This document shows positions 4,906-6,105 of a stretch of DNA of 6,105 nucleotides, piece by piece. Under the pieces are notes generated by a model that did not search any database, was not told where the DNA came from, and was given only the letters and a program-made list of their open reading frames with translations. How positions within the stretch are numbered: the stretch's first letter is position 1; each line of letters begins with the position of its first letter. Position numbers and translations under genes: made by a program. The stretch lies in the NCBI GenBank assembly GCA_964389005.1, contig CAYMCV010000133.1:1-6105 (forward strand), given 5' to 3'. Origin of the DNA: CAYMCV01 sp964389005 (GTDB lineage: Bacteria; Bacillota; Clostridia; Lachnospirales; Lachnospiraceae).

Positions 4906-6105
4906 TCAGCGCATCAACATCGTATCCGGTGTGAGGAACTTGTCAATGACGCCTGTAATGACAACATTAGCACAATTCTCATCGCTTTCGTACGCTACAC
5001 GGACATACTCCGGCGTGTAACCCAACCAGTAACTTCGCCCATCGATGATTTTGGTTTCCTCGAACAATACCGGTCGCTTTTTTGCTAAAAAATGTGCGCG
5101 AAACAAGGCCGATTGCTTCTCTCCAAGTTCAAGAAGCGTATCGCTTCGCTCTGCCTTTATCGCATCAGAAATTTGATTCGGCATCGTCGCCGCCTTGGTA
5201 CCGTTTCGCTTCGAATACTTGAATACATGCATTTCATAAAAGCCGACTTTGGTAAGGAAATCCTTGGTTGATAAAAATTCCTCCTTCGTCTCTCCGGGGA
5301 AGCCAACAATGACGTCTGTCGTAATCGCAGCTTCCGGAAAACGCGCTCGCAACATCTCCACTTTTTCGCAGTATTCCCCCGATGTGTATCTTCTATTCAT
5401 CCTTCGAAGCGTTTCATCGCATCCGCTCTGCAAGGATAAGTGAAAATGCGGACACAGTTTCTCGATTTGTCCAAGTCCATCGACAAACATCGGCGTGATT
5501 ATCATCGGTTCAAGTGAACTTAGTCGAATTCGTTCCACACCATCAATTGCATTGACCTCTTGCAACAAAGATAACAGATATGCCCCATTATCGTTTCCAA
5601 TCAAATCAAGCCCGTAGGAACTGACATGAATCCCCGTAAAAACAAACTCGCGATATCCGTTTTGGACCAATCCGTGAATTTCGGAGAGAATATGTTCCGG
5701 CAAGCGACTGCGAACGCGACCGCGCGCGTAGGGAATCACGCAATAACTGCAAAAGCGATTGCATCCGTCCTGAATCTTGATATATGCGCGTGTATGTTCG
5801 CCCGTATGTGTCATTTTGACTTCCTCATACTTTGCGTCACGCAAATCGGAAACCGTTGAACGGTTCAATGTTTTTTGCTCCAGAATAGCCTCCGGCGTAT
5901 CGACCGCAGGCTGCATCTCTTTTTGCATGTCAAAGAAACGATGAAGAATATCGAAAAGTTCTTTTTTATGGTTATTTCCAATCAGCAAATCAACGCTTTC
6001 ATCCTGCGCAACGCCTATTGTGTCCGTTTGCACATAGCATCCGACTGCTACCACAACCGCTTCCGGATTCAATTTCTTGGCCCGATGTATCATTTGTCTG
6101 CTTTT
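4906..6105 (-). CDS. mtaB: tRNA (t6A37) methylthiotransferase MtaB, N-terminus missing
   Basis: About 399 residues of MtaB (YqeV) are present. The gene runs off the window end, as the frame stays open to 6105 with KSRQ before the first visible Met. The missing ~45 residues should hold two of the three N-terminal Fe-S cysteines. The third is visible in VAVGCYVQT (about 6027-6051). The radical SAM CxxxCxxC motif is DGCNRFCSYCVIPYARGR (about 5714-5769). Further family motifs are FTGIHVSSYG, LSSLEP, HFHLSLQSGCDETLRRMNR, TTDVIVGFPGET and FKYSKRNGTKAATMPNQ. A C-terminal TRAM-like region carries YWLGYTPEYVRVAY. The enzyme uses two 4Fe-4S clusters and SAM to convert t6A37 to ms2t6A37 in ANN-decoding tRNAs. 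RimO and MiaB are related, but VSSYG, FKYSKRNGTKAA and the YTPEYVRV end fit MtaB best. It lies upstream of ireB in the same direction, separated by a promoter. Confidence 0.95.
   Translation of the reverse strand, partial: KSRQMIHRAKKLNPEAVVVAVGCYVQTDTIGVAQDESVDLLIGNNHKKELFDILHRFFDMQKEMQPAVDTPEAILEQKTLNRSTVSDLRDAKYEEVKMTHTGEHTRAYIKIQDGCNRFCSYCVIPYARGRVRSRLPEHILSEIHGLVQNGYREFVFTGIHVSSYGLDLIGNDNGAYLLSLLQEVNAIDGVERIRLSSLEPMIITPMFVDGLGQIEKLCPHFHLSLQSGCDETLRRMNRRYTSGEYCEKVEMLRARFPEAAITTDVIVGFPGETKEEFLSTKDFLTKVGFYEMHVFKYSKRNGTKAATMPNQISDAIKAERSDTLLELGEKQSALFRAHFLAKKRPVLFEETKIIDGRSYWLGYTPEYVRVAYESDENCANVVITGVIDKFLTPDTMLMR

Noticed and set aside
1..6105. New defence system, mobile element, CRISPR array, riboswitch or tRNA
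   Set aside because: All but about 200 bases are accounted for by conserved core genes. No direct or inverted repeats, transposase or integrase, or RNA gene fold was seen on either strand.

Overview
The window is a compact, single-direction block of housekeeping genes, all on the minus strand. It looks like a low-to-mid GC Firmicute, most likely class Clostridia and perhaps Lachnospiraceae. The evidence is gene content and order: ireB, ruvX, DUF1292, a Fur-family gene, RNase J, ylbF, an MltG-like gene, a trmR-type O-methyltransferase and a U32 peptidase. Strong GGAGG-type Shine-Dalgarno sequences and frequent non-ATG starts fit this. The family placement rests on gene order and protein flavour, not on a search.

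Reading in the direction of transcription (high to low coordinates), the window opens inside mtaB, the tRNA ms2t6A37 methylthiotransferase, whose first ~45 codons lie beyond base 6105. A 106-bp gap follows (4800-4905). It is the only sizeable intergenic space and holds a good sigma-A-like promoter (TTGAAT-17-TACAAT). Next come ireB (Ser/Thr kinase substrate), ruvX (YqgF nuclease fold), a DUF1292 protein, a Fur-family metalloregulator and RNase J. These are followed by a YlbF-family protein, a short membrane-anchored MltG-like protein without the catalytic domain, and a TrmR-type methyltransferase. The window ends with the first ~57 codons of a U32-family protein. Gaps within this block run from 1 to 23 nt, and the last pair overlaps by 14 nt, so ireB to U32 is almost certainly one operon.

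Three of the genes point to tRNA anticodon-loop modification: MtaB at A37, and the TrmR/U32 pair probably at wobble U34 (ho5U to mo5U). RNase J and YlbF point to RNA turnover. IreB and the MltG-like protein point to envelope and kinase signalling. The grouping resembles the Bacillus subtilis yrzL-yrrK-yrzB-yrrL-yrrM-yrrN-yrrO cluster, with fur, rnj and ylbF inserted in the middle and mtaB in front.

I see no mobile element, CRISPR array, RNA gene or clearly new system. The points worth a second look are the catalytic-domain-less MltG-like protein, a Ser in place of a usual acidic metal ligand in the Fur-family protein, several non-ATG starts that affect annotation, and the first ~35 bases. Those bases are abruptly GC-rich and break the U32 protein pattern, as if the sequence were chimeric there.
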